64,000 nucleotides of DNA from positions 166,835 to 230,834 of the forward strand of contig LNDQ01000112.1 of NCBI GenBank assembly GCA_001464695.1. Direction: 5' to 3'. The stretch is from Betaproteobacteria bacterium Ga0077523 (lineage in GTDB: Bacteria > Pseudomonadota > Gammaproteobacteria > Burkholderiales > Ga0077523). The position numbers were made by a program, and so were the translations under genes. The notes below the pieces were generated by a model. That model did not search any database and had not been told where the DNA came from. It was given only the letters and a program-made list of their open reading frames with translations. Position 1 is the stretch's first letter. Every line of letters starts with the position of its first letter. Of the stretch, positions 18,843-28,317 are shown one piece after another.

Positions 18843-20309
18843 CTAGGCTCGTCGCCGGCGCATCAAGTTCCAGCCGACCATCCCGAGTCCGGTCAGTATC
18901 AGCGCATACGTACCCGGCTCCGGCACCGGGTTGATCCAACCGTCCGGACGGTAGAGCCAGATGTCGCCTTCGGTGATACCGTCGAGTGCGACAAATGCAC
19001 CGAGATTTGAAGCGTACTTCCATTTACCGCGTATTCCACCGCTGATCGGATCGTCACTGGCCGGGCGGGCATTGGCCGCGAGCAGGTCACCGTCGGTGAC
19101 GAGGGTGAGCGACCACGTGTCTCCGATCAAACCGGAGTCCGGAGCCTCGAGCCTCCAGACGTCGCCGCCGCCAGACCAAACCCAGAATGCATCCGTGGCG
19201 GGATCCCAGTCGATGCCAGCCAACCGAGAATCGGAAATCGTGCCACCGGACACCGTCAACGCGATCGCCTGGCTGCGGTTGGCAACACCGCCAAGTGTAT
19301 CCGTATCCCAGACTACAAATGGCTGGCCCGGAGTGTCGCTCATGGACACGTAAAAACCGCTCAACGGATCCATTGCAGCCGCGCCGTACGCTACGGGGCC
19401 GGTAAACCAGCTGCCGATTACCGAGACGGTATCCTGGGAAGGATCAGTGACGTCCGTGATCTGATAGCGGAACAGATACTTGTCTGTGCCACCACCTACC
19501 GTCCCCGTGAAGTAGACAACATCTTGCCCCTCTTCCACTACGGCTGCCGTTGTGCCGTCAAGATTTCCGATGGCCAACGAACCTGCGGACGTCGTAAAGG
19601 AAAACTTGTCCCTTACGTCCCTGTTTTGCCACATTTGGCCGCCCAGAACTGCAGGATCAACTGCTGAACCTGTCGTGCCGCCGACTTTGGTGCCGTCTGC
19701 CTTCGAAGGATCGAACAGATACGGCCCTGTGGTCCGCAACGATCCGCCGGGATCCTGAATCTGCTGGGTGCCACCCGTGTTGTAGGATGCTCCACCCAGT
19801 GTGATCATGCGGTCGGCGACCGCGAGATACTCGTTGTTGTCGTAAGTATGAATCGATGTGGGGGCGTTGATGGCGCCATCAACTGGCACATAGAGTCCGC
19901 CGGACAATAGAGTAACTTGGCTAGGAAGGGACGCCAGTTCCCACAGCTGACTGCTTCCGCTCCACCGGTAGACCTCGTTGCCAGCGTAGTTCTGGTGGCC
20001 GCCACCGAAAAGTAACAGGTCGCCGCGAGCAGCGTCCCATGCAAAGCTGCTCCAAGCCGAGATAATTGCGCTTGGCGATGCGTGGCTTCCCCCAGAAAGC
20101 GGACGATCAGCGAGGTCGGGCCAGGCATCGGAGAAGCTGTTTAGATTGACCCTTGACCAAGTTCCGTCCGCCGCTCCCTCCAGGATGGAAAGAAGATTGC
20201 TATTGTCAGCATCGGCCATGGCGTGCGAGCTCGACAACACAGACCCAGCAAGCGCCAAGGTCATTGCTCCGTTGCGAATCCACGAAAATCTGGTTCGAGG
20301 CATTCTCAT
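18843..20309 (-). CDS. PEP-CTERM sorting domain-containing protein (kelch-like)
   Basis: N-terminal signal peptide; GGGHQNYAGNEVYRW; C-terminus VPEPGTYALILTGLGMVGWNLMRRRRA = PEP-CTERM. Confidence 0.92.
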   Translation of the reverse strand: MRMPRTRFSWIRNGAMTLALAGSVLSSSHAMADADNSNLLSILEGAADGTWSRVNLNSFSDAWPDLADRPLSGGSHASPSAIISAWSSFAWDAARGDLLLFGGGHQNYAGNEVYRWSGSSQLWELASLPSQVTLLSGGLYVPVDGAINAPTSIHTYDNNEYLAVADRMITLGGASYNTGGTQQIQDPGGSLRTTGPYLFDPSKADGTKVGGTTGSAVDPAVLGGQMWQNRDVRDKFSFTTSAGSLAIGNLDGTTAAVVEEGQDVVYFTGTVGGGTDKYLFRYQITDVTDPSQDTVSVIGSWFTGPVAYGAAAMDPLSGFYVSMSDTPGQPFVVWDTDTLGGVANRSQAIALTVSGGTISDSRLAGIDWDPATDAFWVWSGGGDVWRLEAPDSGLIGDTWSLTLVTDGDLLAANARPASDDPISGGIRGKWKYASNLGAFVALDGITEGDIWLYRPDGWINPVPEPGTYALILTGLGMVGWNLMRRRRA

Positions 20310-20387
20310 GAGTGCACCCCACTAATCATGAATGAAAATACCCGATACACCCCGGAACGAGGTTGTCGGGCCTGAATGTGGCACGGC

Positions 20388-20403
20388 AGCAATACTTGCA
20401 CCA
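20388..20403 (-). promoter_or_regulatory. putative sigma-54 promoter of PEP-CTERM gene
   Basis: Minus-strand TGGTGCAAGTATTGCT; GG-N10-GC; about 80 nt upstream of ATG 20309. Confidence 0.6.
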
Positions 20404-20462
20404 CTCCACTAACTCCTATCCTGTTAAGACGTTAGCGTCCGACGCCTACAGTTGGTGTGTTG

Positions 20463-20483
20463 ACTGTCAAGAATGTCGACAGT
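20463..20483 (-). promoter_or_regulatory. putative enhancer-type site (GTCGR-N6-TKACA dyad)
   Basis: Minus-strand ACTGTCGACATTCTTGACAGT, inverted repeat ACTGTC-N9-GACAGT; 59 bp from the -24 element. Confidence 0.5.
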
Positions 20484-20571
20484 GCTCCCAAGCAGTACTG
20501 ATCTCACCGGTGAAGGTTCTGAACCTTAAACTCACCGTGCGCCGAACCGAATTCGAACTCGCATTCTAAGG

Positions 20572-21489
20572 ATGAAATTCATGGCTGGTGGTCAACGATT
20601 TCCTGTAATGGTTCTTGCCTACAACGAAGAGGCGCAGATTGAAGCATGCTTGGACAGTATTTTTGCGGCGAACGCTGACATGGAGTTCGACGTCTTCGTT
20701 ATGGCGAACGGTTGTACCGACGGGACGGAACACATAGTTCGTGACTACGCATCGAGGCGCCCGGAGGTGCACCTGGTCTCGATTGCTTTAGGAGACAAGT
20801 GCAATGCGTGGAATGTCTTCATCCACGAGACCGTTCCGCAGCACTGCGCCGACCGCGAGATTTACTTCTTCATGGATGGCGACGCGCGCAGCGGCCCAAG
20901 CGCACTGCTCAATTTGGCAAAGGCCTTGCGGGAAGACACTCATGCGCACGCTGCCTCGGCTCCTCCGGGATCCGGGCGCGACAAGAAGAAGGACTGGACC
21001 GCATTGGTGGATAACCGCGCTCTCGTCGCGAATCTGTATGCATTGCGCGGTTCCTTTGTTGACCGATTGCGAGACCTTCGTGTCAAGTTGCCGCTTAAGT
21101 TGGAGGGCGACGACGGCTTGCTGGGCGCCTTGATCAAGTGGGATCTGAAGCCCGGGAAGGGCTGGGACGATACGCTGATTCATCCCTGCACCGATGCATG
21201 GTTCGAATTTGACCCTGTGCCCATGACCAGCGTTCAGGAATGGAGGAAGTATTGGCGTCGTCTCATACGATACGGACGACGGCGGTATGAGTTTGCCCTC
21301 CTGGGTCAGCGCCTTCCGAAACTGGGCTTGGCTGGATTACCTACCGATATTCAGGAGATCTACGGGGAGGCGGATCAACTCTCTCTTGGTTGGGAAGGCA
21401 TATATACCGTCACCCACGCGCTGGCGCTGCGCGAAATGCGTCACGTTGCACGTACAAAGGCCGCAGCCGCCAGCGTACCGCCCAAGTAG
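20572..21489 (+). CDS. glycosyltransferase family 2 protein
   Basis: FPVMVLAYNEEAQIEACLDSIFAANADMEFDVFVMANGCTDGTEHIVRDY...FFMDGDARSG. Confidence 0.85.
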   Translation: MKFMAGGQRFPVMVLAYNEEAQIEACLDSIFAANADMEFDVFVMANGCTDGTEHIVRDYASRRPEVHLVSIALGDKCNAWNVFIHETVPQHCADREIYFFMDGDARSGPSALLNLAKALREDTHAHAASAPPGSGRDKKKDWTALVDNRALVANLYALRGSFVDRLRDLRVKLPLKLEGDDGLLGALIKWDLKPGKGWDDTLIHPCTDAWFEFDPVPMTSVQEWRKYWRRLIRYGRRRYEFALLGQRLPKLGLAGLPTDIQEIYGEADQLSLGWEGIYTVTHALALREMRHVARTKAAAASVPPK

Positions 21490-21545
21490 GTGCTTCTATT
21501 GGGATTACTCACGTCAACGGCAGCGTGCGTACGAGGTGCTGGAAG

Positions 21546-22280
21546 TTACGGTCGGGCGGCTTCAGCCGGGTTCCTTTGCATGAAGCAGTTCAATTCTTGA
21601 AGTCCGCCTATCGGCGTGCGCGAAACGACCGTCAGATCGTACAGTTCAAAGCCCGCATTCTCGTAGACCGATAATGCCTCAATGAAATGAGGCATTCCGC
21701 GGTAGATCGGACGCACCGACAATTCTGACTGCAGCCCATGAATCCTGAGCAGGCATTCTTGGGCACCGGCGAACACTTCAAGGTCAAACCCCTGCGTATC
21801 CATTTTGAGAAAAATTCGCTTAGCAGGCAGTTCCCGCATCAACTGCGGAAACAAGCTGTTGAGTTGACGAATCTCAATGCACTCAACCTCGACATTTTTT
21901 TGTCGCCCGACAGGCTCAAGGATCGAACTCATAACCGTGAGATCGGCGAAGACGTTGATACTGGCAGTCCCGTCCTCCCGACCGAGCGCACAGTTGAAGC
22001 CACGCCACTTCGCGTCTTTGCGAAACAAAGCCTCCAAGATCGAATACTCTCGGCGCAGGGGCTCGAACGAGACGATTTGTCCCCGGTACCCCATCTGCCT
22101 CAGTTCCGTCGCGAACTGCCCACGATTCGCACCGACATCCAGCACCATGTCAATGTCAAGACTTCGCAGCAAGTCACGCAAATGCGTCAACTCAAGATAG
22201 CGACAAATCGGATTCTCTGGTGCGCGAATGTTCGCGGCAACCGCGGACAAAGCTAATCTCTTGACGAGCTTCCCGATCAT
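21546..22280 (-). CDS. FkbM family methyltransferase
   Basis: DMVLDVGANRGQFATELRQMGYRGQIVSFEPLRREYSILEA...IFLKMDTQGFDLEVFAGAQECL. Confidence 0.9.
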   Translation of the reverse strand: MIGKLVKRLALSAVAANIRAPENPICRYLELTHLRDLLRSLDIDMVLDVGANRGQFATELRQMGYRGQIVSFEPLRREYSILEALFRKDAKWRGFNCALGREDGTASINVFADLTVMSSILEPVGRQKNVEVECIEIRQLNSLFPQLMRELPAKRIFLKMDTQGFDLEVFAGAQECLLRIHGLQSELSVRPIYRGMPHFIEALSVYENAGFELYDLTVVSRTPIGGLQELNCFMQRNPAEAARP

Positions 22281-22352
22281 CGGGCGATGATTTCCAAAAA
22301 TGCAATCATGTATTCGGTGCAGCTCCAGGCGGGCTTGGAGGTCAACGCTCTC

Positions 22353-23069
22353 TCAATCGGCCCATCGACCGGCCTCTCGCAACTTGTTTCTGAGGCCCGG
22401 CAGTTGGAAGCCAAGAGCGTAGGCCTTCTTCGCGTGCTCCAAGGCTCGGTCATAGTCCTTCAGTTCAAAGAGTACCAGTCCGAGGTTGTAGTGGACATTG
22501 CCCGTGTCCACGCCCAGCTCGATGGCATCGTTGAATGCATCCACAGCGCCTTTGGCGTTGCCTATTCTGCTGAGGTAGTAGCCAAGGACGACCCTCACTT
22601 GCCCGTCGTCTGGTTGGAACTGAATAGCCCGGGAGAACCAGCAATCAATGCTGTACAGCGAATCGGTGGGCTTGGCCTTCTTCTCGCGCAGGGCTAGTTT
22701 CGCCATCGCGAGCAAGGCCCGATGATGGTTCGGAAACGCTCGCAGCGTGTACGAAATGTCGCCCGCCAACCGGCCCTCCTGCCCTGCAACGAGACTCTCT
22801 ACCTGCGGCGTGAAATGATGGCTCTCGACCAAGACGATGGTCTCAGGGTTGGCTCGCGTGTAGTCGAACGGGCCAAATGCGTTGGCAAGCTTGCCGCACT
22901 CCTCGTCGCCCACGGCACTCCAAGCACTTGTCGTGAGCACACACGAGGCAACGGCCACTGACAACCAACGCGAGTACCTTTCGATGAATCCCCTGGACAG
23001 GATCCGGCGGGACCGAATGGTGCCAGCGGGCACGTCCGAAACGCTTCTGACCAACGCAGATTGCTTCAT
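22353..23069 (-). CDS. TPR-repeat protein with signal peptide
   Basis: AFNDAIELGVDTGNVHYNLGLVLFELKDYDRALEHAKKAYALGF TPR pattern; hydrophobic leader. Confidence 0.7.
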   Translation of the reverse strand: MKQSALVRSVSDVPAGTIRSRRILSRGFIERYSRWLSVAVASCVLTTSAWSAVGDEECGKLANAFGPFDYTRANPETIVLVESHHFTPQVESLVAGQEGRLAGDISYTLRAFPNHHRALLAMAKLALREKKAKPTDSLYSIDCWFSRAIQFQPDDGQVRVVLGYYLSRIGNAKGAVDAFNDAIELGVDTGNVHYNLGLVLFELKDYDRALEHAKKAYALGFQLPGLRNKLREAGRWAD

Positions 23070-23115
23070 ATACGCGCTTCCGTGAAACGATGGGATGGCA
23101 TGCGGCTCAATGAGA

Positions 23116-23904
23116 TTACGTCATTCGCTGTGAACTCGTCTCCTTGGACAACCGGATGTGAATCCAGTTGGCATGCGGTTTCCTGACGGACGTTTGAGCG
23201 ATCTGGATGTAGAACGCGGTCCGAGTGAATATTTTCTGCATAAAGTTTCGAGGTGGCGCTGGTTTCAGGGCACTCCCGCAGTGAACGCAAGGCTCGTCCT
23301 GGGCATAAGTTCCGTAGGGATTACCAGCTAGGTCCATCAGGAAGGCAGAGATCGCGTTCGTAACGGCATTGGTAGTTCCCACGAACGACTGTCCATCAAC
23401 CCGACACGATGCGAACAGAGCGCGAATCTTCTCTTCGTCGAACGAATTCTGGTGTCCCCAGGGCGGGTTCCTTCCTCCGCAGGAGTAGCAGGTTGTGCGG
23501 CCCACGCGAATATCCTGCCTGTAGGGGACGCCGATAAGCACATAACGACTGGAGACCCTCGCCAACTCTGCGCATGCTCGGGCCAACGTGCTTGGTGGAA
23601 GATGCTCCAACACTTCAGCACAGACGACAATATCAAACGAATTGTCAGGAAATTCCAACCGGGTCACATCGCCTTTGACGCAATGGACTCGGGTATCGTC
23701 CACCGACGGCGTTTCCAGATCAAGCGCCGTGACGGCAAGGCCACGGTCCGCCATGAGTCTGGAGATGAACCCATCGCGGGCGCCAACATCCAGAGCGCTT
23801 TCGATACCTGGCGGCATCAGTCCAAGCAGGTCACCGATCCGCTCTTGCTCACGTGCGCTCTCCCGATACTCGGAAAGACTCATCATTGCTCCACTCTCGA
23901 CCAT
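23116..23904 (-). CDS. class I SAM-dependent methyltransferase
   Basis: GIESALDVGARDGFISRLMADRGLAVTALDL...LEFPDNSFDIVVCAEVLEHLP. Confidence 0.85.
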   Translation of the reverse strand: MVESGAMMSLSEYRESAREQERIGDLLGLMPPGIESALDVGARDGFISRLMADRGLAVTALDLETPSVDDTRVHCVKGDVTRLEFPDNSFDIVVCAEVLEHLPPSTLARACAELARVSSRYVLIGVPYRQDIRVGRTTCYSCGGRNPPWGHQNSFDEEKIRALFASCRVDGQSFVGTTNAVTNAISAFLMDLAGNPYGTYAQDEPCVHCGSALKPAPPRNFMQKIFTRTAFYIQIAQTSVRKPHANWIHIRLSKETSSQRMT

Positions 23905-24084
23905 CGAATTCTGTTTATGCTGAAAAGGTGTGTGAACCGGCTGACTGCACAAAGCGATCAACGGAATCTGGTGACTCCAAGACGCGATCGCCATCGTGAG
24001 GGATTTCCGCCTTGGTGTTCCTCGGCCATATTGAGGCGTCAAGCACAACGTCCAGTCTCATGAACCGCGCCGTCTCATTAGGCA

Positions 24085-25596
24085 TCAGAGCGTCGTTCGT
24101 TTCATGATCCACGACCGCAGCAGTTCGAGAATCTTTCGCTCCGTGCTGTCCGGCCGCCCAACGAAGGCCCATAGCGCTAGTATGGCCAACGCGTACACCA
24201 GCGCGCCAATCGTGCATAGGCTCACCAACTCAGCGAACGTTGAGTATCGTTCTGATTGCTCGAGAAACCAGCGATAAGTTGTTAGAACTGCCCCCACCAT
24301 AAGCGTTGACGCGACCAGGGGTCGGAGCAGGTACTTACCCATCCCCGGGAAAGGTACGCCTGATAGCCTCGTGAAGAGAACGCGAATTGCGACGAGCCCA
24401 AGTACGCTCGCGAAGCAATGAGCAGCAGCAGCACCGGTGGTTCCAAATCGCATACAGGCAACCACGGTGACCGGAAGCGAGACAAGCAAAACGCCGGCAG
24501 AAAGTAGAGAAAACGCCCGCGGTTTTCCGAGCGCCAGGAGCACTATATAGAGATTCGATTGCAGGGCGGTCGCGAGCCCACTCAGTGCAACGATCTGAAT
24601 GATCGGAACGGCTTCTGTCCATTGACTGCCTAGGAGGAGTGCGACTGCTGGCTCGGCAACGCACAGGATCCCAAGGGACACCGGGAAGCCAATGAAGCAA
24701 ATCATCCCAAATACTGCTCCGAACCGCTGCGCGAGCTGATCGGGGTCATCTGACAATCTAGCGTAGGCCGGGAAGACGGATCGGTTAAGAGGTGCGATCA
24801 GTTCCGTCGCCGGCAGCGACGCGATCTCTACGGCGACGTTGTAGATCCCCAAGCCATGGCTGCCAACGGTACGTCCGAGGATGAAGTCAGTCGACCTGCT
24901 TCTCAAGAACTGTACGAAGCTGGACACGAAGATCCATTTCGAGAAATGAAACAGATCATCTCGAGCCGCCAATGAGAATCGAGGACGGAAGGGATGGAGG
25001 CGGTAGCTGATCCACACCGATACGAGCGTCCCAACGACAACCCCAGCAATAAGCGCCCAGTAGGAACGCAAAGTGAGCGCCAATCCAATCGTGACCACAA
25101 ATGTGGCCATGCGCTTCGCAATCTGAAATCGGAACTCACTCTTGAAGTCCAACTCTTTTCGAAATGCCACAGTACCGATGTTCGCGAATCCCCCAACCAC
25201 GGAGCTGATCGCGAGGACGGGCAGAATCAGCTCCAGGCGAGGTTCCCGGTAGAATGCGGCGGCGGGCACAGCGACTACCAGCAAGAGCACGGCAATCGCG
25301 GAACCGAAGATGACGTTGAACGTCCATGCCGTGTCATAGTGGGCGCGCCCTGTCTGTTGCCGTTGTATGAGCGCAGTATCGAAGCCGAATGCCGACATTA
25401 ACTCGAGCAGGGCCACTACAGCCACCGCCATCGCAACCAGTCCGAAATCGTTGGGAGTAAGGATGCGCGCGAGGATGATGGTGCTAAACAAGCCGACGCC
25501 ACGCTCGACTAGCTTCAAGCCCATCATCCAGGCGGCACCGAGCGCAATCTGCCGGGTTGTCGCAGGTCGTGACTGCTCTTGTGGTGACACGGCCAT
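24085..25596 (-). CDS. oligosaccharide flippase family protein (Wzx-like)
   Basis: 503 aa, 12 or more TM; GLFSTIILARILTPNDFGLVAMAVAVVALLELMSAFGFDTALIQRQ. Confidence 0.88.
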   Translation of the reverse strand: MAVSPQEQSRPATTRQIALGAAWMMGLKLVERGVGLFSTIILARILTPNDFGLVAMAVAVVALLELMSAFGFDTALIQRQQTGRAHYDTAWTFNVIFGSAIAVLLLVVAVPAAAFYREPRLELILPVLAISSVVGGFANIGTVAFRKELDFKSEFRFQIAKRMATFVVTIGLALTLRSYWALIAGVVVGTLVSVWISYRLHPFRPRFSLAARDDLFHFSKWIFVSSFVQFLRSRSTDFILGRTVGSHGLGIYNVAVEIASLPATELIAPLNRSVFPAYARLSDDPDQLAQRFGAVFGMICFIGFPVSLGILCVAEPAVALLLGSQWTEAVPIIQIVALSGLATALQSNLYIVLLALGKPRAFSLLSAGVLLVSLPVTVVACMRFGTTGAAAAHCFASVLGLVAIRVLFTRLSGVPFPGMGKYLLRPLVASTLMVGAVLTTYRWFLEQSERYSTFAELVSLCTIGALVYALAILALWAFVGRPDSTERKILELLRSWIMKRTTL

Positions 25597-25758
25597 CAGG
25601 TCACGAACTCAGCTTCGGCGACCAAGGCAGGTTCACGGCGATTCGATGCTGCCTGGTCGATCGTACCGACGCGCGGCAACGACGAGAAGCCTGTGAGGGA
25701 CACTTGGACGGGATCGAGGGTTCTCAGGAATGGGACGGCACCTCGCAAGTGCACAATC

Positions 25759-27048
25759 TCAAGCCGCGAGCTGCTCGCGCCCAGAGGCCGCCGGCAATTC
25801 TTGAGGTACCTGTTGGTGCTTTGACAGCCACGCCTTGGTCATGACGACCAAGGCAAGCACGTTGTACGGAAGGTCGAAGTAGGCAAGACTCAGAAACGCA
25901 CCACCAACCGCGTAGCCGACCAGACTGACCTGACACATCGACCCTAAATGACGGCACCAAGCCAGGTCTTCCCTCGCCTTTCCATGCCGGCGCAGGTACG
26001 CAGCGCCTCGCCATGTAAACCACCACATTAGGAGCCAGATTGCGAGCCCGACCCATCCCTGTTCACCGAGAACCTGCAAGTAGATGGAGTGCGCAGCGTG
26101 GATGTCTTCGGGTTCCGGGGCATACTTGGTGAAGATATCGGGTTCGTAGATCGCAAACCCCCCCCCGGTACCCGGATGATCGTTGGCCAGATTGAAGGCC
26201 ATCGCCCACGCATTGAGCCGCCCTAGTGCCGAACCATCCGTTTCGTAGGTCTCGATGGTGTACATTCGCTCCGTCCAAGCGCTGGGCATGAATGCAAGCA
26301 GCGCCAAGCCCACGCAGACGAGCAGAACACCAAGAATGCCCTTGCGGTCGCTTCGCCACCACAAGAACGTGGACATGGCAAAAATTGCGAGAAGGGCGCC
26401 TCTGGAGTGACTTCCTAGCGCGGCGGCTGCGCACAGTGCCATCGACGCCAAGAGAATCCACTTCAACCACCGCAGCTGTCGCGGCGCGACGAGGTAGATG
26501 TAGTAGATCAACGGGATCACCAAGATGATCGCGAGCGCGATCTCGTTGTTGCCTTCAATGAATCCGCCGGGACCCCAGACGCGATGATTGCCTCCCGTCA
26601 CCAGCGTGAAGATGCCGCCCTTGACTCCATAGAACCCAATGGAGAACACAACGACCCACAGGAACCACTGAATGTGCTCCTTCTTGTAGATAAGCGCGAT
26701 CGTCAGAATGATCATGACGTCGATCTTCAGAACGCGCGTTAGCATCTCCCAACTTTCCGAGGGGTAGTAGGAAAAAGGCCAGGTAGCGCTGATCCACACC
26801 ATGAATAGCACCAGACAGATGACCGCGGGGTCACCGAAGGGGTTTCGTCGTTCACGCGTTAACACGAAGCCGATCATTGTCGCGGACGCGACTATCAACG
26901 CCACTGGCATGCTAGTTATGAAGCCCCAACCGAGCGCGTGCGGGTTCATCACACTGACCCACGTCCACATAATGACGCCGATCCATGGTCGAAACAGGGC
27001 TGCAGCAGAACCCGAGAGAATAATCGTCAATATGACCAAATCACGCAT
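25759..27048 (-). CDS. putative O-glycosylation ligase, exosortase A system-associated
   Basis: MRDLVILTIILSGSAAALFRPWIGVIMWTWVSVMNPHALGWGF...GTGGGFAIYEPDIF...AAHSIYLQVLGEQGWVGL. Confidence 0.88.
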   Translation of the reverse strand: MRDLVILTIILSGSAAALFRPWIGVIMWTWVSVMNPHALGWGFITSMPVALIVASATMIGFVLTRERRNPFGDPAVICLVLFMVWISATWPFSYYPSESWEMLTRVLKIDVMIILTIALIYKKEHIQWFLWVVVFSIGFYGVKGGIFTLVTGGNHRVWGPGGFIEGNNEIALAIILVIPLIYYIYLVAPRQLRWLKWILLASMALCAAAALGSHSRGALLAIFAMSTFLWWRSDRKGILGVLLVCVGLALLAFMPSAWTERMYTIETYETDGSALGRLNAWAMAFNLANDHPGTGGGFAIYEPDIFTKYAPEPEDIHAAHSIYLQVLGEQGWVGLAIWLLMWWFTWRGAAYLRRHGKAREDLAWCRHLGSMCQVSLVGYAVGGAFLSLAYFDLPYNVLALVVMTKAWLSKHQQVPQELPAASGREQLAA

Positions 27049-27084
27049 GATGAGATTCCTCCGCGCGATACTCGAATGCAGTCC

Positions 27085-28317
27085 TCACAAGGCGACTTCC
27101 CTGCATCGAAGAGATCTCATGGCGAGAACCGATTCGAACAATTCAACCTGGGCACGAGATGTAGCGTCCCAACCAAACTGCTCTGCGTATGTCCTCAGAA
27201 CGTTCGGATCCGTTCGTCGGCGCAGCACCTTGTCGATCGCCGCTTCCAATGCGTCGGCGGTACGCGGTTCGAACAGTTCGCCCGCTACGGGCTCGCGGAC
27301 AATCTCGGGTGTACTGGCCAGTCGTGTCGCGACCACCGGCGTGCCACAGGCCATGCTTTCGAGCAGCACGTTGGGCCAACCTTCCCGGCTCGAGGCGAGC
27401 ACGAGGCAGTCCGCGGCGGCATACCATGGCGCCAGTTCTGCATTGACCACTGCCCCGGCAAATCGCACCGACTCGGCGATGCCGCGAGCCTCTGCCTGCG
27501 CTTGAAGTCGCCCGCGCTCCTCGCCATCTCCCACGATCGCAAGGAAAGCGTCGGTACCTTGCTGGCGCAGGCGGGCGATCGCATCGATCACGATGTCATT
27601 GCCCTTGAGTTCCACCAGATGACCCACGGTGAGTAGGATTCGTGCGGCCTCAGGCAATCCGAGCGCACGCCTGGACTCCACTTTGTCGAGGAGCCGGAAA
27701 CGCTGGAGATCCACCCCATTGCGCAGGGCGAGCAGCCGTTCGGCGGGGGCATTCAACCCGGCCAGGACCTGGATCAGGGCTTTACTCACCCCAATCGAGG
27801 CGGCAGCGCGCCGAGCGGTCCACTGGATCAGGCGCCGAGGTACTGCGAACTGCGGTAGCACGTTGAGGTCGGTGCCTCGCGCCGTAACGACGAACGGTTT
27901 GCCGAACCAGCGCGCCAGCAAGCCGGCCGCTACACCGTCAGGGTAGTAGTAGTGCGCGTCGATCAGGTCGAAGTCGAAGCCTTCCCGGATGAGCTTCGCG
28001 ATGGCACGACGAGCACCAAGGGCGAGCGCAAACGGGGCGATGCTCATGCCGACTTTTGGCGGCAGCAGATAACGAGGGTGAGACACCTCAACATCGTGCC
28101 GGCGTTCGAAGGCAGGCGTGGCGGCCATCCGGGCCCAGTCACCAAAGCGCGGGTCGGTCGACGGAAACCACGGTACGGGCGCGACGACGCGCGTCTCCAC
28201 CGCGCCGGTCGCCAACAGATGGCGCAAGCGGGTCTCGACGAAAATCCCATGCAGCGGCCGCGCTGTGCTGGGATACAGCGTGGAGAACAGCAGCGTGCGG
28301 ATGCGTGCGGCGCTCAT
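27085..28317 (-). CDS. glycosyltransferase (GT4), exosortase A locus
   Basis: IDAHYYYPDGVAAGLLARWFGKPFVVTARGTDLNVLP; LASSREGWPNVLLESMACGTPVVAT. Confidence 0.85.
   Translation of the reverse strand: MSAARIRTLLFSTLYPSTARPLHGIFVETRLRHLLATGAVETRVVAPVPWFPSTDPRFGDWARMAATPAFERRHDVEVSHPRYLLPPKVGMSIAPFALALGARRAIAKLIREGFDFDLIDAHYYYPDGVAAGLLARWFGKPFVVTARGTDLNVLPQFAVPRRLIQWTARRAAASIGVSKALIQVLAGLNAPAERLLALRNGVDLQRFRLLDKVESRRALGLPEAARILLTVGHLVELKGNDIVIDAIARLRQQGTDAFLAIVGDGEERGRLQAQAEARGIAESVRFAGAVVNAELAPWYAAADCLVLASSREGWPNVLLESMACGTPVVATRLASTPEIVREPVAGELFEPRTADALEAAIDKVLRRRTDPNVLRTYAEQFGWDATSRAQVELFESVLAMRSLRCREVAL

Noticed and set aside
20379-20400. Plus-strand TGGCACGGCAGCAATACTTGCA as a sigma-54 promoter for the GT2 gene
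   Set aside because: Spacing between the GG and GC dinucleotides is wrong (more than 10 nt); the true match is on the minus strand at 20388-20403.
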